Of a stretch of DNA of 64,000 nt, positions 1 through 8,422 are shown piece by piece. The notes under the pieces were generated by a model. The model was not told where the DNA came from and did not search any database. It worked only from the letters and a program-made list of their open reading frames with translations. Position numbers and translations under genes: made by a program. Source of the DNA: Hyphomicrobium methylovorum (GTDB lineage: Bacteria > Pseudomonadota > Alphaproteobacteria > Rhizobiales > Hyphomicrobiaceae); NCBI RefSeq assembly GCF_013626205.1, contig NZ_QHJE01000001.1, positions 930,001 through 994,000 on the forward strand. The letters run 5' to 3'. Each line of letters opens with the position of its first letter. The first letter of the stretch is position 1.

Positions 1-2558
1 TCGCCCGCGGTGCGGGGATCGTTGACATTGCGATCGACCGCCTTCGGTTGCCACGACGCAGCCATAGACACCGCCATCGTGAGTTCTTCGGCCGTCATCT
101 TACCGCGAAGAATATCGCGGCGCTTGCCAGCTTCCGTGTCTTTGCCATGCGCGGCGAGAGACAGCCACATGAACGCCTGTTTCAAGTCACGCTTCACGCC
201 CAAGCCGTTTTCATAGAGCACGGCGAGATTGAATTGACTGTCGGCGAGGCCACGCTCGGCAGCTTGCTCGAACCATTGCGCGGCCGTCGTGTAATCAGGC
301 GAGCCTTCGGTCTGGTTTGCGCTGAGCACAGCAAGATTGTGCATTGCCTTGACGTTACCGGCCTCTGCGGCGCGGAGATACCATTGCGATGCCATTGCGC
401 GATCCGTCTTCAAACCAAGGCCGCGCTCATACAGCGTTCCAAGCCGATACTGCGCAGGTGCAAAGCCCTGATCGGCGGCGCGCTGATACCATTTCGCAGC
501 GTCCTTGAAGCTCTGCGTCGTTCCTTTGCCCTCGGCAAATCTTGAACCGACTTCGAACTGCGCCGACGGATCGCCGTTGGCAGCGGCGAGGCGCAACGAG
601 AGCGGCCCGACTGTTGCAGCAGGAAGATCCAGCGGACCGTTCCGCGTGGGCTCGACGGTCGCGATCGCTTTGCCCGCGCCTTCGACTTCTGCTGCGCTCG
701 GCACCATCGACGCGGGTACGACGACAGCGTCACTGCCCGTCGCAGCGTGGGCGCCCAATTGCCCCGACATTGCAGCCATCGCCTGATGCCGCTCCGACCG
801 CTGCAAACTGGATTTCGTGACGGGATTATCGAGGTCGACGGCGACGCCGAGCATCGGAAGCGTCGTTCTGGCGCCCGTTCTCGTCGGTGTAATTGCGTCA
901 CCGTTCTCTGCTGGCAGTTCGCTTCTCCGATCCGGCGCAACGGCATCCGTTGCGTGGGTGTCGGCTGCCCCTGACGAATCTGAGCGCGCGCCGCTGCTAT
1001 CGGTATCGCTATGCGCCGGAGCGAGATCTGCGGATGGGTTCGACGAGCGGCCACCCAACATGAACCACAGCCCGCCCAGCATCAGCAGAACCGCGACGGC
1101 AACAATGATAAGAAGCGGCGACGGCGCGCTCGGGCCGGATGATTTTGCCGGAGCTGCTGCCGCCGTGCGGCGGATCGGTCGCGGCGTAGCAGGTTCGGCG
1201 CCTTGGCCGCGCTGGCCCGACGCGGCCGCATACGCGCCGGAGGCTCCTGGAGCTGTGATAACGATCTCATCATCGCTCGCCGCGAGACGAAGTTTTGCCC
1301 GGCGCGCTTCAGCGATGAAGTCTCTCCGGCGCTGTTCGGTGGGATCGTATGCGATGGCCGCGCTTTCGCTGACGTCCGCTTGCTCGACAGGCGCCAAGCC
1401 TACGCGCGGTTCATCCGGACCGAACTGGAGTGTATCGCCGCCGCCGAACATCGGAGCGCTGATCTCGCTCAACAGAGTTGGAGGATTGCGCTCGACGAGC
1501 GTGTCCTGATGGTTGAACAGATTTGCTGGCGGCGCTTCAGCCACCTGCGGCGCTGCGGGATTTCCGATCTCCATCGCCTCGATGCGATCGAGCACGCGGA
1601 TCATCGCTTCCTGAAGCGTGTCGAGATGCATCGCGGTGTTTTCCCGGCCCGCACGGGATTCCGAGATCATCTGATCGATTAACGGGCGCAATCCATCCGC
1701 GCCCTTGCTGGCAGCCATATCGCTTACGCGCTGCGCAGTCTGTTCCGCTGCGGCGCGCGCAATGGCTTCGATATCCAGACGGGCTTCGTTCGAGTTCGCT
1801 ACGTGATAGATGTCCGCGCCTTCCGGCCCGCCCGGCGTGAGGCCGAGCATTTGCGACATGGTGGAGAGCTGTTTCTCGATGACGTCGAGACGCATCAGAT
1901 GCTGATGCGTTTCCGCGAGATGGTTCACAACTTCGCCGACGTGCGCCTCAATCAATCGCACGGCGCCGAGATCCGAGCGCATCGCAACGCCTTCGAGAGC
2001 GTTCGTGATGTGCTGCTCCAGATGATCGAAACGCTCGCCGATGCGGTTCCAGCCGGAGTCCGGTTTGATTTCCGCGAGCGCGTGCTCGATGCCTTTGGCG
2101 ATGTCGGAAAACCGATCTTCGAGCCACATGGCATGCGCACCGGACGGAGCGTCGGCGTCGAGGCGTCGCTCTACGTTTGAAACGTCTGGCTCAGCGCCGC
2201 TAAAACCCAGCGAAAAGCGAGGGGGTTCGGGAACGCGCGCTGCTGCGGGTTCCGGAGCGAAATGTTCGTCGGTCGTTTCCTCGTTCTGACCCGCGAGGCG
2301 TTTCGCAAGATCAGCAACACCCTTTTCGATGCGGCCGAACGTTTCGCTGAATGGCTCCGGCATATGCTCGCGCAGCGCCTCAGTCTCGTGCGCCAGATCG
2401 GAAACACGACTCTGCATTTCATCGACAGCAGCGGCGTGGCGCCGGTCTGCATCGGAGAGCTGCTCACCGATCGCGTCGAAGAGCTTCTTCAGTTCGTCGC
2501 GGCCATCGTCGCCGGCGCCGGTCTGGCCCTCTTCTGTGTTGCGGTCTGGCTTCGACAT
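1..2558 (-). CDS. PodJ-like polar localisation protein (coiled coil, one TM, SEL1 repeats), partial
   Basis: The frame stays open from an ATG at 2558 to the window edge, so the C-terminus is missing (about 852 codons seen). GAGGAA lies just upstream of the ATG. The first 480 residues are acidic and charged with heptad-like stretches, as in coiled coils. A hydrophobic helix of about 22 residues follows at about 482-504 (near 1053-1115). A Ser/Ala/Pro-rich linker comes next, then at least four SEL1-type repeats from about residue 657 (A-x-Q/H-x-L-x-x-x-Y-x-x-G-x-G pattern, AAxWYxRAA). Cytoplasmic coiled coil, single TM and periplasmic SEL1 repeats is the layout of PodJ, the polar organiser of Caulobacter, and of its Hyphomicrobiales relatives, which often end in a peptidoglycan-binding domain. 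Polar localisation is inferred from architecture only. An ExoR-like SEL1 protein is less likely because of the long coiled coil. Confidence 0.75.
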   Translation of the reverse strand, partial: MSKPDRNTEEGQTGAGDDGRDELKKLFDAIGEQLSDADRRHAAAVDEMQSRVSDLAHETEALREHMPEPFSETFGRIEKGVADLAKRLAGQNEETTDEHFAPEPAAARVPEPPRFSLGFSGAEPDVSNVERRLDADAPSGAHAMWLEDRFSDIAKGIEHALAEIKPDSGWNRIGERFDHLEQHITNALEGVAMRSDLGAVRLIEAHVGEVVNHLAETHQHLMRLDVIEKQLSTMSQMLGLTPGGPEGADIYHVANSNEARLDIEAIARAAAEQTAQRVSDMAASKGADGLRPLIDQMISESRAGRENTAMHLDTLQEAMIRVLDRIEAMEIGNPAAPQVAEAPPANLFNHQDTLVERNPPTLLSEISAPMFGGGDTLQFGPDEPRVGLAPVEQADVSESAAIAYDPTEQRRRDFIAEARRAKLRLAASDDEIVITAPGASGAYAAASGQRGQGAEPATPRPIRRTAAAAPAKSSGPSAPSPLLIIVAVAVLLMLGGLWFMLGGRSSNPSADLAPAHSDTDSSGARSDSSGAADTHATDAVAPDRRSELPAENGDAITPTRTGARTTLPMLGVAVDLDNPVTKSSLQRSERHQAMAAMSGQLGAHAATGSDAVVVPASMVPSAAEVEGAGKAIATVEPTRNGPLDLPAATVGPLSLRLAAANGDPSAQFEVGSRFAEGKGTTQSFKDAAKWYQRAADQGFAPAQYRLGTLYERGLGLKTDRAMASQWYLRAAEAGNVKAMHNLAVLSANQTEGSPDYTTAAQWFEQAAERGLADSQFNLAVLYENGLGVKRDLKQAFMWLSLAAHGKDTEAGKRRDILRGKMTAEELTMAVSMAASWQPKAVDRNVNDPRTAG

Positions 2559-2922
2559 CTGTTCCTCGGTGCGGCGGAGCCTGAACGGCCGGAGATGGCG
2601 CACACTTGCAGAGGACGATGGGTGTCCGTGCCACGAGAGAGGCTATCTTTCCGGACGCAGGACAAAAACGACGAGGGAACAGTCGAGCGAGCTGGGTAAA
2701 TTCCGCGTTAATGTTTGATCGAATTAAAAACAATAATGCTTTCAGTGTCTTATAGAGCGCCGCAGAACGGAGAAAATGCCCTCGCGGCCGTCGAGCGTTG
2801 CGATGCGCGATGTGATTCGCCATTTCAGGAGTACAAGTGCGTTCCGATCGCCGCGCCCCTGTTCGGCATACTTGCCATACTTCGGCGTTAGCCTGGACGA
2901 ACAGATACCGGAGGACATCGTC
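2559..2922. other. divergent intergenic region, no gene seen
   Basis: These 364 bases separate two divergent genes and should hold both promoters. An AT-rich patch near 2705-2750 is the likeliest promoter zone. I see no tRNA, strong hairpin or convincing small ORF. Confidence 0.5.
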
Positions 2923-3408
2923 ATGGACATGAAACGAGTGTGCGCGGCGGCATTTGTTGCGGTCGGGCTATCGAGCGCCGCGTGGGCGGAAGCGCCCATG
3001 AGAAGCGCTACCGGTCGTTTCACGATGTCTCCCGTTGAAGGCGGATTCCTGCGTCTCGATACGGAGACGGGCGCCGTTTCGATGTGTGCCGGATCGAGCC
3101 CCGCAGATTGGACATGCAGGCCTGTCGATGACGCGACGAGTCCCGTGCCGCTGCCCGATGGGACCGCGCGCCTTGAACAGGAAAACAAAGAACTCAAGGA
3201 TCGGCTGCGTTCGCTTGAGGGGCCGCCGGAACCGCCGGGTGGACGGGCGCAGATTCCGACGGAAGAGGAAGTCGATCAGGCGCTCGATTATCTGGAGCGC
3301 GTGTACAAGAAATTCCGAGACCGTATCAAGAATCTCGACAAGCCCGAACCGCCACCAGCCAACCCACCGCCACCGGCTGACCCGGTGCCGCCGAAAGGAT
3401 CGTTGTAG
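2923..3408 (+). CDS. secreted protein of unknown function with coiled coil and Pro-rich tail
   Basis: This 161-residue protein is not one I recognise. It starts with a clear signal peptide (Met-Lys-Arg, then an Ala/Val-rich core ending AWAEA), so it should be periplasmic. Two cysteines follow in a short beta-like segment (residues about 50-63). A charged helix then begins with RLEQENKELKDRLRSLEG, which looks like a short coiled coil. A second helix and a proline-rich tail (PPPANPPPPADP) complete it. The ATG at 2923 is chosen because GGAGGAC sits about 8 bases upstream and because it gives the signal peptide. An in-frame ATG two codons later is also possible. It is divergent from the PodJ-like gene. 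Confidence 0.7.
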   Translation: MDMKRVCAAAFVAVGLSSAAWAEAPMRSATGRFTMSPVEGGFLRLDTETGAVSMCAGSSPADWTCRPVDDATSPVPLPDGTARLEQENKELKDRLRSLEGPPEPPGGRAQIPTEEEVDQALDYLERVYKKFRDRIKNLDKPEPPPANPPPPADPVPPKGSL

Positions 3409-3410
3409 CG

Positions 3411-3439
3411 GAGTGCCTGCGTGTTTCGCGCACGCACTC
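3411..3439 (+). terminator. hairpin between convergent genes
   Basis: GAGTGCCTGCG (3411-3421) pairs with CGCACGCACTC (3429-3439) with a single mismatch and a 7-base loop. It lies just after the stop of the upstream gene and touches the stop of the convergent symporter gene. There is no T-run, so termination activity is uncertain. Confidence 0.4.
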
Positions 3440-5282
3440 AGGTTGGCGGCGTGCGCCCGTGCTGCCTGACTTGCAGGCGCTTCATCTCGCGGTCGTAAAT
3501 AATCTCGCCGCCCGGAACGCGGATGTCGCGCACGATCTCCAGTAGGTGGCGCGACATCTCCGGTCTCAGAATGCTGAGACCTATAGCGGCTGCCAGCGAT
3601 ACGGGCAGGCCGAGGATACCGGTGATTGGTGTCGCGACACCGATGGCTCCGGATTCACTCAAGAGAATCGCCAGCGCGGCGGCGACAAATCCAGCGATGA
3701 CGCCAGCGAGCGCGCCATTTGCCGTGAGCCGTTTCCACCAGACAGATAGAATCAAGACCGGAAACATGCTCGCGCCGGTTATCGACAGCGCCCACAGAAC
3801 GAGGCGCAAGGGGTCGGTCGGCGCGACGATCGTCAGGGCCGCGCCGCAGAGAGCGACGACGCCGACGAAGATGCGCGACATCCAAACTCTGGCATGCGGC
3901 GCTGCCGGTTCCCACGACATCCCCTGCACGACATCCTCTCCCAACACTGCCGAGAGTGACGCGATGGTTGCCCCGGCGGTGACAAGTGCTCCTGCGAGTG
4001 CGCCTGCAAGAAGAAGAAAAGTGAACGCATGCGGCAGGCCGGTGGCACCCGGAAGCACGAACAGTACAGCGTCGCGGTCGAATTGCAGCGCGCTGAACCC
4101 GATGCGGCTCGCCGTTTGATCGAAGGTAACGAAATGGCTTGCTGCAGCATCGAACAGCCATTTGGGAAGTGGTCCGAGACGATCACTCATCACTGTCTCA
4201 AGCGCGAAGTCGCGCATAAATACTGCGACGGATGAAATGGTCAGCAATGCGAGGCCTGCGAACACTGTCGTCCAGCCGAGCGCCTTGCGCGCTTCGTAGA
4301 CGCTCGGGCAAGCGGCCACTCGCGGCAATAGCCACGGCGCGGCGGCGATGCCCGTTGCAATCGCGAACGTGCCGAGCGCAAAGCCAAGTGGGCCGATAGC
4401 GCCGAAGGGTTGCGTGTAAGGTTTCGTCAGCGCGGCAAAGCCTTCGCCCGGCAGCTCGAACGCCATCGGCCAGGCGGCGACAAGTTGTAAGCCTTCGCTC
4501 ACTTCGTTGCGCACCAGATTGCGCACCATCGGACCGTTCGCGAGCTGCGGGACAGGCAAGCTCGTGATCATCACGCTGACGGCCGTTGCCACTGAAAGAA
4601 GCGCGAGAAACAGCGCGAGTGATTGCGCAACACCGGCCCAGGTGAATGAGCGCTTGCCGCCGCCAACCGTCGTTATCGCGACGCTCAAGGCCAGCATTAA
4701 GATGATCAAATTCGGATTGGCATTGATCAGATGACCGGCGACGACTGCCCCCATACGCAGCTCCGCCGCGAGTACGAGGAGCATTGGAACGGCGACGAAG
4801 CCCGCCGCGGCAATGCGCAGCGGACGGCTATCGAAACGACGGCCGAGATAGCTCGGCACAGTGTAGGCTCCGAACTTCCTGTAGAATGGTGCAAGCGCAA
4901 TCGCCATGACGACGAAGCCCGTCAAGGTGCCGAGCATGATTACGAGCGCGTCGAAGCCAGCGAAGAAGAATGCTCCTGTTCCCGCGACCACGAGCGTCGC
5001 GCCGAGTGCAGATGTGGCGAGCAGCAGACCGGTGTACGCGGCGGGGACGCGACGCCCGGCGGCGAAATAATTCAGCGTATCATTCGATGACACCGAGATG
5101 CCGATGATCGCGTAGATTGCGATCGGCACTGCGAAGAACAGCAGCCGCAGCGTCGCTTCACTGACGTCCAACTGCTCGAACGTCAGGACGAGCAGGAACA
5201 GCGCGGTGAACAGCGCCGCAAAGATGCTGAAATAGATTCCGAGACGCGGATTGACCAATCTCGCGCGCGTGCTGAAGGCCAT
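3438..5282 (-). CDS. sodium:solute symporter, large subunit (SSS family, VC_2705/ActP-like)
   Basis: The 614-residue protein is an integral membrane carrier with about 13 hydrophobic helices. The N-terminal half carries the SSS-family pattern NDTLNYFAAGRRVPAAYTG, followed by GTLTGFVVMAIALAPFYRKFGAYTVPSYLGRRF. It couples sodium entry to uptake of a small solute. Relatives of this two-gene type are linked to short organic acids such as acetate, but the substrate cannot be read from sequence. It starts 9 bases after the stop of the small-subunit gene (5292-5552), so the two are almost certainly co-transcribed and act as a pair. The short charged tail after residue 570 is probably cytoplasmic. 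Confidence 0.88.
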   Translation of the reverse strand: MAFSTRARLVNPRLGIYFSIFAALFTALFLLVLTFEQLDVSEATLRLLFFAVPIAIYAIIGISVSSNDTLNYFAAGRRVPAAYTGLLLATSALGATLVVAGTGAFFFAGFDALVIMLGTLTGFVVMAIALAPFYRKFGAYTVPSYLGRRFDSRPLRIAAAGFVAVPMLLVLAAELRMGAVVAGHLINANPNLIILMLALSVAITTVGGGKRSFTWAGVAQSLALFLALLSVATAVSVMITSLPVPQLANGPMVRNLVRNEVSEGLQLVAAWPMAFELPGEGFAALTKPYTQPFGAIGPLGFALGTFAIATGIAAAPWLLPRVAACPSVYEARKALGWTTVFAGLALLTISSVAVFMRDFALETVMSDRLGPLPKWLFDAAASHFVTFDQTASRIGFSALQFDRDAVLFVLPGATGLPHAFTFLLLAGALAGALVTAGATIASLSAVLGEDVVQGMSWEPAAPHARVWMSRIFVGVVALCGAALTIVAPTDPLRLVLWALSITGASMFPVLILSVWWKRLTANGALAGVIAGFVAAALAILLSESGAIGVATPITGILGLPVSLAAAIGLSILRPEMSRHLLEIVRDIRVPGGEIIYDREMKRLQVRQHGRTPPT

Positions 5283-5291
5283 GCGTTGTCC

Positions 5292-5552
5292 TTACATGTC
5301 CTCGTGAGCGCCGTGCCAATGGTCGATGGCGTTCTGCCGGTTGACGTAGCTGGCAACGGTAATGACGGCTATGACGAAGAAGCCGTGCGCGGCAAGGAAG
5401 TAACCTAGTGGGAAGCCAAGAAAGCGGTTTCGATTCAATTGTTCGGCGTAAAGCGGAAGCACCACGACCATTGCCAGAAACGGGATGAGGCTTGCAAGCA
5501 CCTGCCACTTGGTATGACGCCAATAGGGCTTGCGTTCTTTCCGTTCGATCAT
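5292..5552 (-). CDS. DUF4212 protein, putative solute:sodium symporter small subunit
   Basis: The 86-residue protein has two predicted membrane helices (about 19-37 and 50-70) separated by a short loop with RNRFLGFPLGYFLAAHG, which is characteristic of DUF4212. A basic N-terminus (RKERKPYWRHTKWQ) and an Asn-Arg-Gln-Asn stretch after the second helix match the family. DUF4212 genes nearly always lie directly upstream of an SSS-family symporter, as here, and are thought to encode an accessory subunit. The ATG at 5552 is preceded by GGAGGG. Confidence 0.87.
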   Translation of the reverse strand: MIERKERKPYWRHTKWQVLASLIPFLAMVVVLPLYAEQLNRNRFLGFPLGYFLAAHGFFVIAVITVASYVNRQNAIDHWHGAHEDM

Positions 5553-5839
5553 CGTCCCTCCCCTGCTTCCCCGCGCCTAAGCGCCCCCGCCGGACTATGC
5601 GCGGCGCGGCCCCGTTTTGTCCAACGTCGAGCCCATTTAATAGGCCTATGGCACGGCGTTGTCCGAATTACGTTTTTCCCTTACGATTGTGGCGTCTGTG
5701 GTGATTTTTCCAGACCGTTTTTCAGGGCGTTCGCATAACGAATCAGCTCATCAACGTAACATTGCGGTATCGGGGAAAGCCCGGTTTGGCTCAGACGGCA
5801 GACCGGAACGGTGGAACCAACTTCGAAGGGATCATTGGG

Positions 5840-6232
5840 ATGAAAATAGTCGACGAATTCAGAGAATTCGCGATGCGCGGCAGCGTTATCGATCTTGCGG
5901 TCGGCGTCATTATGGGCGCGGCCTTCGCGCCGATCGTCTCGTCACTCGTCGATAACATCGTGATGCCGCCGATCGGCTATCTGTTGGCTGGCGTCGATTT
6001 CTCGAACTTGGCGGTATCTATCCCGACGCCAACGGATCCGGTTCTCATCAAGTATGGTGTGTTTCTCAACGCCCTCATCAAGTTCCTGATCACCGCGGTT
6101 GCGATCTTCCTGCTCGTGAAGACCGTCAATCGATTGCAGCGGCCGAAGGTTGCAGCAACCCCGCCGCCGCCCTCGCCGACTGAAGTCTATCTCAAGGAAA
6201 TTCGCGATCTGCTGGCGAGCAAGCAGCTCTAA
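5840..6232 (+). CDS. mscL: large-conductance mechanosensitive channel MscL
   Basis: MscL is a homopentameric inner-membrane channel that opens under membrane tension to release solutes on osmotic downshock. The 130-residue product shows the family N-terminus (EFREFAMRGSVIDLAVGVIMGAAF), first helix and pore-lining region, a periplasmic loop, a second helix near 72-95 and a C-terminal amphipathic helix (EVYLKEIRDLLA). Its length is close to the usual 130-140. The internal ATG at 5840 is preferred over in-frame upstream starts because family members begin right before the EFREFA segment. A stem-loop with a T-run follows the stop codon. Confidence 0.95.
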   Translation: MKIVDEFREFAMRGSVIDLAVGVIMGAAFAPIVSSLVDNIVMPPIGYLLAGVDFSNLAVSIPTPTDPVLIKYGVFLNALIKFLITAVAIFLLVKTVNRLQRPKVAATPPPPSPTEVYLKEIRDLLASKQL

Positions 6233-6250
6233 GCCGCGTTCGAACTTATG

Positions 6251-6294
6251 ACGGCCTGGGCGGGTTCTTCGAATCGCGCCCGGCCGTTATTTTC
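6251..6294 (+). terminator. intrinsic terminator downstream of mscL
   Basis: ACGGCC-T-GGGCG pairs with CGCCCGGCCGT, with one bulged T, and the stem is followed by TATTTT. It overlaps the end of the convergent gene at 6287. Confidence 0.7.
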
Positions 6295-6571
6295 CGACCA
6301 TAACCTGATATCCGACCCAACCGGTGACGCTGAGGCTGATCGGCGACTTCGACTTGCCGTCAACTTCTGCGCGGGACGCTTCAAGGTCTTCGACTCGCTT
6401 AGCCGCATCGTAGGTCGAGGTCTGCGGCGGAAGAGAGGTATCGAGCGTCTTCCCGCTGGGGGGCGGGCTCAAAGTGGGATCGATGTCGCCCGCGAAGACC
6501 GAGCCAGCCGGCATGCCCGCGACCAAAACGGCAAGCGCCGCAAGTAGCGAGAAAAGCTTCTGGTTCTTCAT
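6287..6571 (-). CDS. small secreted protein of unknown function
   Basis: This 94-residue protein has a typical signal peptide (MKNQKLFSLLAALAVLVAG, cleavage probably after SVFA). It continues with a Pro/Ser/Thr-rich segment, a short charged helix (AAKRVEDLEASRAEVDG) and a C-terminal strand (ISLSVTGWVGYQVMVG). That last stretch resembles the first strand of an outer-membrane or porin-like domain, but the protein is too short to be a porin. GGGGGA precedes the ATG at 6571. I do not recognise a family. Confidence 0.6.
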   Translation of the reverse strand: MKNQKLFSLLAALAVLVAGMPAGSVFAGDIDPTLSPPPSGKTLDTSLPPQTSTYDAAKRVEDLEASRAEVDGKSKSPISLSVTGWVGYQVMVGK

Positions 6572-6777
6572 TGAAACGTCCCCCGAGGCGTAGGCAGCGT
6601 CGGCGCAGTTCGATTCACGAACCGGCACGAAGCGATTATAGCAGCACAAGCTGGCTGGCGGAAATGCTCTCGCCAAGCCGAAGCGCCTCGAATGCCCCTT
6701 TCGCCAGTCACCTGACGCGGCTTCTGCCCCCTTTGCACGCGCTGACAAACATGGCAGAACGCCAACGCATAGCCGAT

Positions 6778-6851
6778 GCGGGCGTAGTTCAATGGTAGAA
6801 CGGCAGCTTCCCAAGCTGCATACGAGGGTTCGATTCCCTTCGCCCGCTCCA
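6778..6851 (+). tRNA. tRNA-Gly (anticodon CCC)
   Basis: The acceptor stem GCGGGCG (6778-6784) pairs with CGCCCGC (6841-6847). The D-arm TAGTTCAATGGTA, an anticodon stem GCAGC/GCTGC with loop TTCCCAA (anticodon CCC) and the T-arm GAGGGTTCGATTCCCTT are all present. CCA is encoded at 6849-6851. Confidence 0.95.
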
Positions 6852-6945
6852 ATATTTTCCTTTCCCAATAGTCCGTTCATCACGCTCGCTCGCGATCCAG
6901 AACCGCGTTCACGAAGCGCGTCGCGAATCATTGTGTTTGACGCCC

Positions 6946-6961
6946 TACCTACTGGTAGGTA
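6946..6961. promoter_or_regulatory. palindrome upstream of the TetR gene, probable autoregulatory operator
   Basis: TACCTAC and GTAGGTA form a perfect 7-bp inverted repeat with a 2-base centre, ending 11 bases before the ATG of the TetR-family gene. A related palindrome at 7560-7579 precedes the next gene. Confidence 0.65.
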
Positions 6962-6972
6962 CACTCGGCCCC

Positions 6973-7542
6973 ATGGCACAAACCGAAACGAAGTCTGCGC
7001 TGCTTGCTGAAGCCGAGATTTTGATCCGGACGAAGGGCTACGCCGCGTTCAGCTATGCCGATCTCTCGGATCGCATTGGCATCCGGAAGGCCAGTATCCA
7101 TCATCATTTCCCGACCAAGGAACTTCTTGGTGTTGTGCTGGTCGATACGTATCTTGAGCGCTTCACGGCGGAACTCGACGCGCTGGCTACGAAGCGCACA
7201 GACACCAAGAGCAAGCTTCTGAGCTACGGCGATTTCTTCGCTGTGAGCCTTCGTGATGGTTTGATGCCACTTTGCGGTGCGCTCGCCGCGGACGTCGCCT
7301 ATCTGCCGACGTCCATGCAGAAGCGCGTGAAAACCTTTTTCGAGATACATGCGGATTGGCTTGAAGCGATTTTGCGCGACGGCGTCGCGCGGAACGACGT
7401 GCGCTTGAGCTCTTCCCCGCGTAAGTGCGCGCTGCTTTTGCTGAGCACACTGCAGGGCGCATGCGTCGTTGCGTGGGCTCTGAAAGATCCAACAATCATC
7501 AAGCCCGCTTTCCGGCAGGCGGTGGAGAATATGACGAAGTGA
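6973..7542 (+). CDS. TetR/AcrR-family transcriptional regulator
   Basis: The 189-residue protein has the TetR N-terminal helix-turn-helix (residues about 8-55: KGYAAFSYADLSDRIGIRK, then ASIHHHFPTKELL). A helical ligand-binding domain with a C-terminal TetR_C-like part follows. It should act as a cytoplasmic dimeric repressor. The ATG at 6973 is placed at the start of the HTH domain. No strong Shine-Dalgarno is visible because the operator at 6946-6961 occupies that zone. The gene lies 108 bases upstream of the AhpD-like gene, in front of which a similar palindrome is found, so autoregulation and control of that gene are inferred. Ligands of this group are often electrophiles or quinones, but the inducer is unknown. 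Confidence 0.88.
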   Translation: MAQTETKSALLAEAEILIRTKGYAAFSYADLSDRIGIRKASIHHHFPTKELLGVVLVDTYLERFTAELDALATKRTDTKSKLLSYGDFFAVSLRDGLMPLCGALAADVAYLPTSMQKRVKTFFEIHADWLEAILRDGVARNDVRLSSSPRKCALLLLSTLQGACVVAWALKDPTIIKPAFRQAVENMTK

Positions 7543-7559
7543 ATTCTTTGTCTCGCAAA

Positions 7560-7579
7560 CCTACCAACTAGAAGGCAGG
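7560..7579. promoter_or_regulatory. second TetR-type palindrome upstream of the AhpD-like gene
   Basis: CCTACCAACTAGAAGGCAGG is an imperfect palindrome (CCTnCCnnCTAGnnGGnAGG). Aligned on CCTACC with the element upstream of the TetR gene, it shares most positions (CCTACCnACTnGnAGGnA). It lies about 70 bases before the AhpD-like start. Confidence 0.55.
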
Positions 7580-7650
7580 CACCTCTTTCGGATGCGACCT
7601 GTCCGGAAACTTCAACCCACTTAAAACAACGAAAAATGGAGGATATCCAA

Positions 7651-8013
7651 ATGTCGATGATGAACTGGGGCAACTATCGCAATGATCTCATGGCTCGCGT
7701 CGGAGAGCTTGGAAAGCTTTCGCCGGACTCGGTCGGAGGATATCTGATGGCAAGCGGCGCGGGTGCAAAGACTGCACATCTCGATGAGAAAACCCGCCAG
7801 TTGATTTCACTTGCCGTTGCCGTGACGACGCGCTGCGACGGTTGCATTTCGGTGCACTCGCAGAAGGCGGTTGAGAATGGAGCAACGCGAGAAGAAATTG
7901 CGGAAGCTCTGGGTGTCGCGATTGCGATGAACACCGGCGCCGCTCTCGTTTATTCGGCGCGGGCGCTGGATGCCGTCGGCGAGGCTTCACAAGGCAAAGC
8001 TGCGGCTGAATAA
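7651..8013 (+). CDS. carboxymuconolactone decarboxylase family / AhpD-like protein
   Basis: The 120-residue all-helical protein has the AhpD signature C-x2-C-x3-H (Cys62, Cys65, His69 in RCDGCISVH), preceded by the helix LDEKTRQLISLAVAVTT. A Glu-rich helix (ATREEIAEALGVAIAMN) follows. Members with both cysteines are disulfide reductases or alkylhydroperoxidases rather than decarboxylases. A role in detoxifying peroxides or electrophiles is therefore inferred. The ATG at 7651 is selected because GGAGGAT is placed 8 bases before it. A terminator follows directly. The gene is probably repressed by the upstream TetR protein. Confidence 0.88.
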   Translation: MSMMNWGNYRNDLMARVGELGKLSPDSVGGYLMASGAGAKTAHLDEKTRQLISLAVAVTTRCDGCISVHSQKAVENGATREEIAEALGVAIAMNTGAALVYSARALDAVGEASQGKAAAE

Positions 8014-8039
8014 TTAAAGCAACTCCCCCCAACAATGCT

Positions 8040-8073
8040 GGCACGACGCTGACTACGGCGTCGTGCCATTTAT
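8040..8073 (+). terminator. intrinsic terminator after the AhpD-like gene
   Basis: GGCACGACGC (8040-8049) pairs perfectly with GCGTCGTGCC (8058-8067) around an 8-base loop and is followed by ATTTAT. It overlaps the end of the convergent gene at 8053. Confidence 0.85.
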
Positions 8074-8343
8074 TTCCGGATGCGGCACTGGGTTGTGCGG
8101 TCCGGCCATTCCATCCGGTCCCGAACCTTTGGCAGTCGCGTCGATTCCCGGTGCTGACGGCTGCGTTGCAGGCTGATTGGGGCGCGGTACGGTGCCTTCC
8201 GATGGACCGCCCGCCGGCTTCTCCATCTGCTGCGGAGTGACGCTGGATGGACGTTCCGGCGTTGACGGACCAGTGTTGGTTTCGGCAGCCGCTGGTGAGA
8301 GACACGCAGCGGTCACGGCAACGGCAAACAATACGGCTTTCAT
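8053..8343 (-). CDS. small secreted Pro/Gly/Ser-rich protein of unknown function
   Basis: The 96-residue product starts with a signal peptide (MKAVLFAVAVTAACLSPAAA, cleavage near AAAE). The rest is low-complexity and rich in Pro, Gly, Ser and Thr, so it is probably disordered. No family is recognised. Its cysteine at position 14 is inside the hydrophobic core and does not form a good lipobox. GAGAGGA precedes the ATG at 8343. Confidence 0.55.
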   Translation of the reverse strand: MKAVLFAVAVTAACLSPAAAETNTGPSTPERPSSVTPQQMEKPAGGPSEGTVPRPNQPATQPSAPGIDATAKGSGPDGMAGPHNPVPHPEINGTTP

Positions 8344-8422
8344 CGCGTTATCCTCTCGACTCTCAGAGTAAGAGAAACGACCTGAAGACGCGCCCTGTTC
8401 CGGCTTAGATGCGCGGGGCTGC

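Noticed and set aside
6778..6851. tRNA-Gly as an island attachment site
   Set aside because: Genes on both sides look chromosomal, and no integrase or second copy of the 3' end was found nearby.
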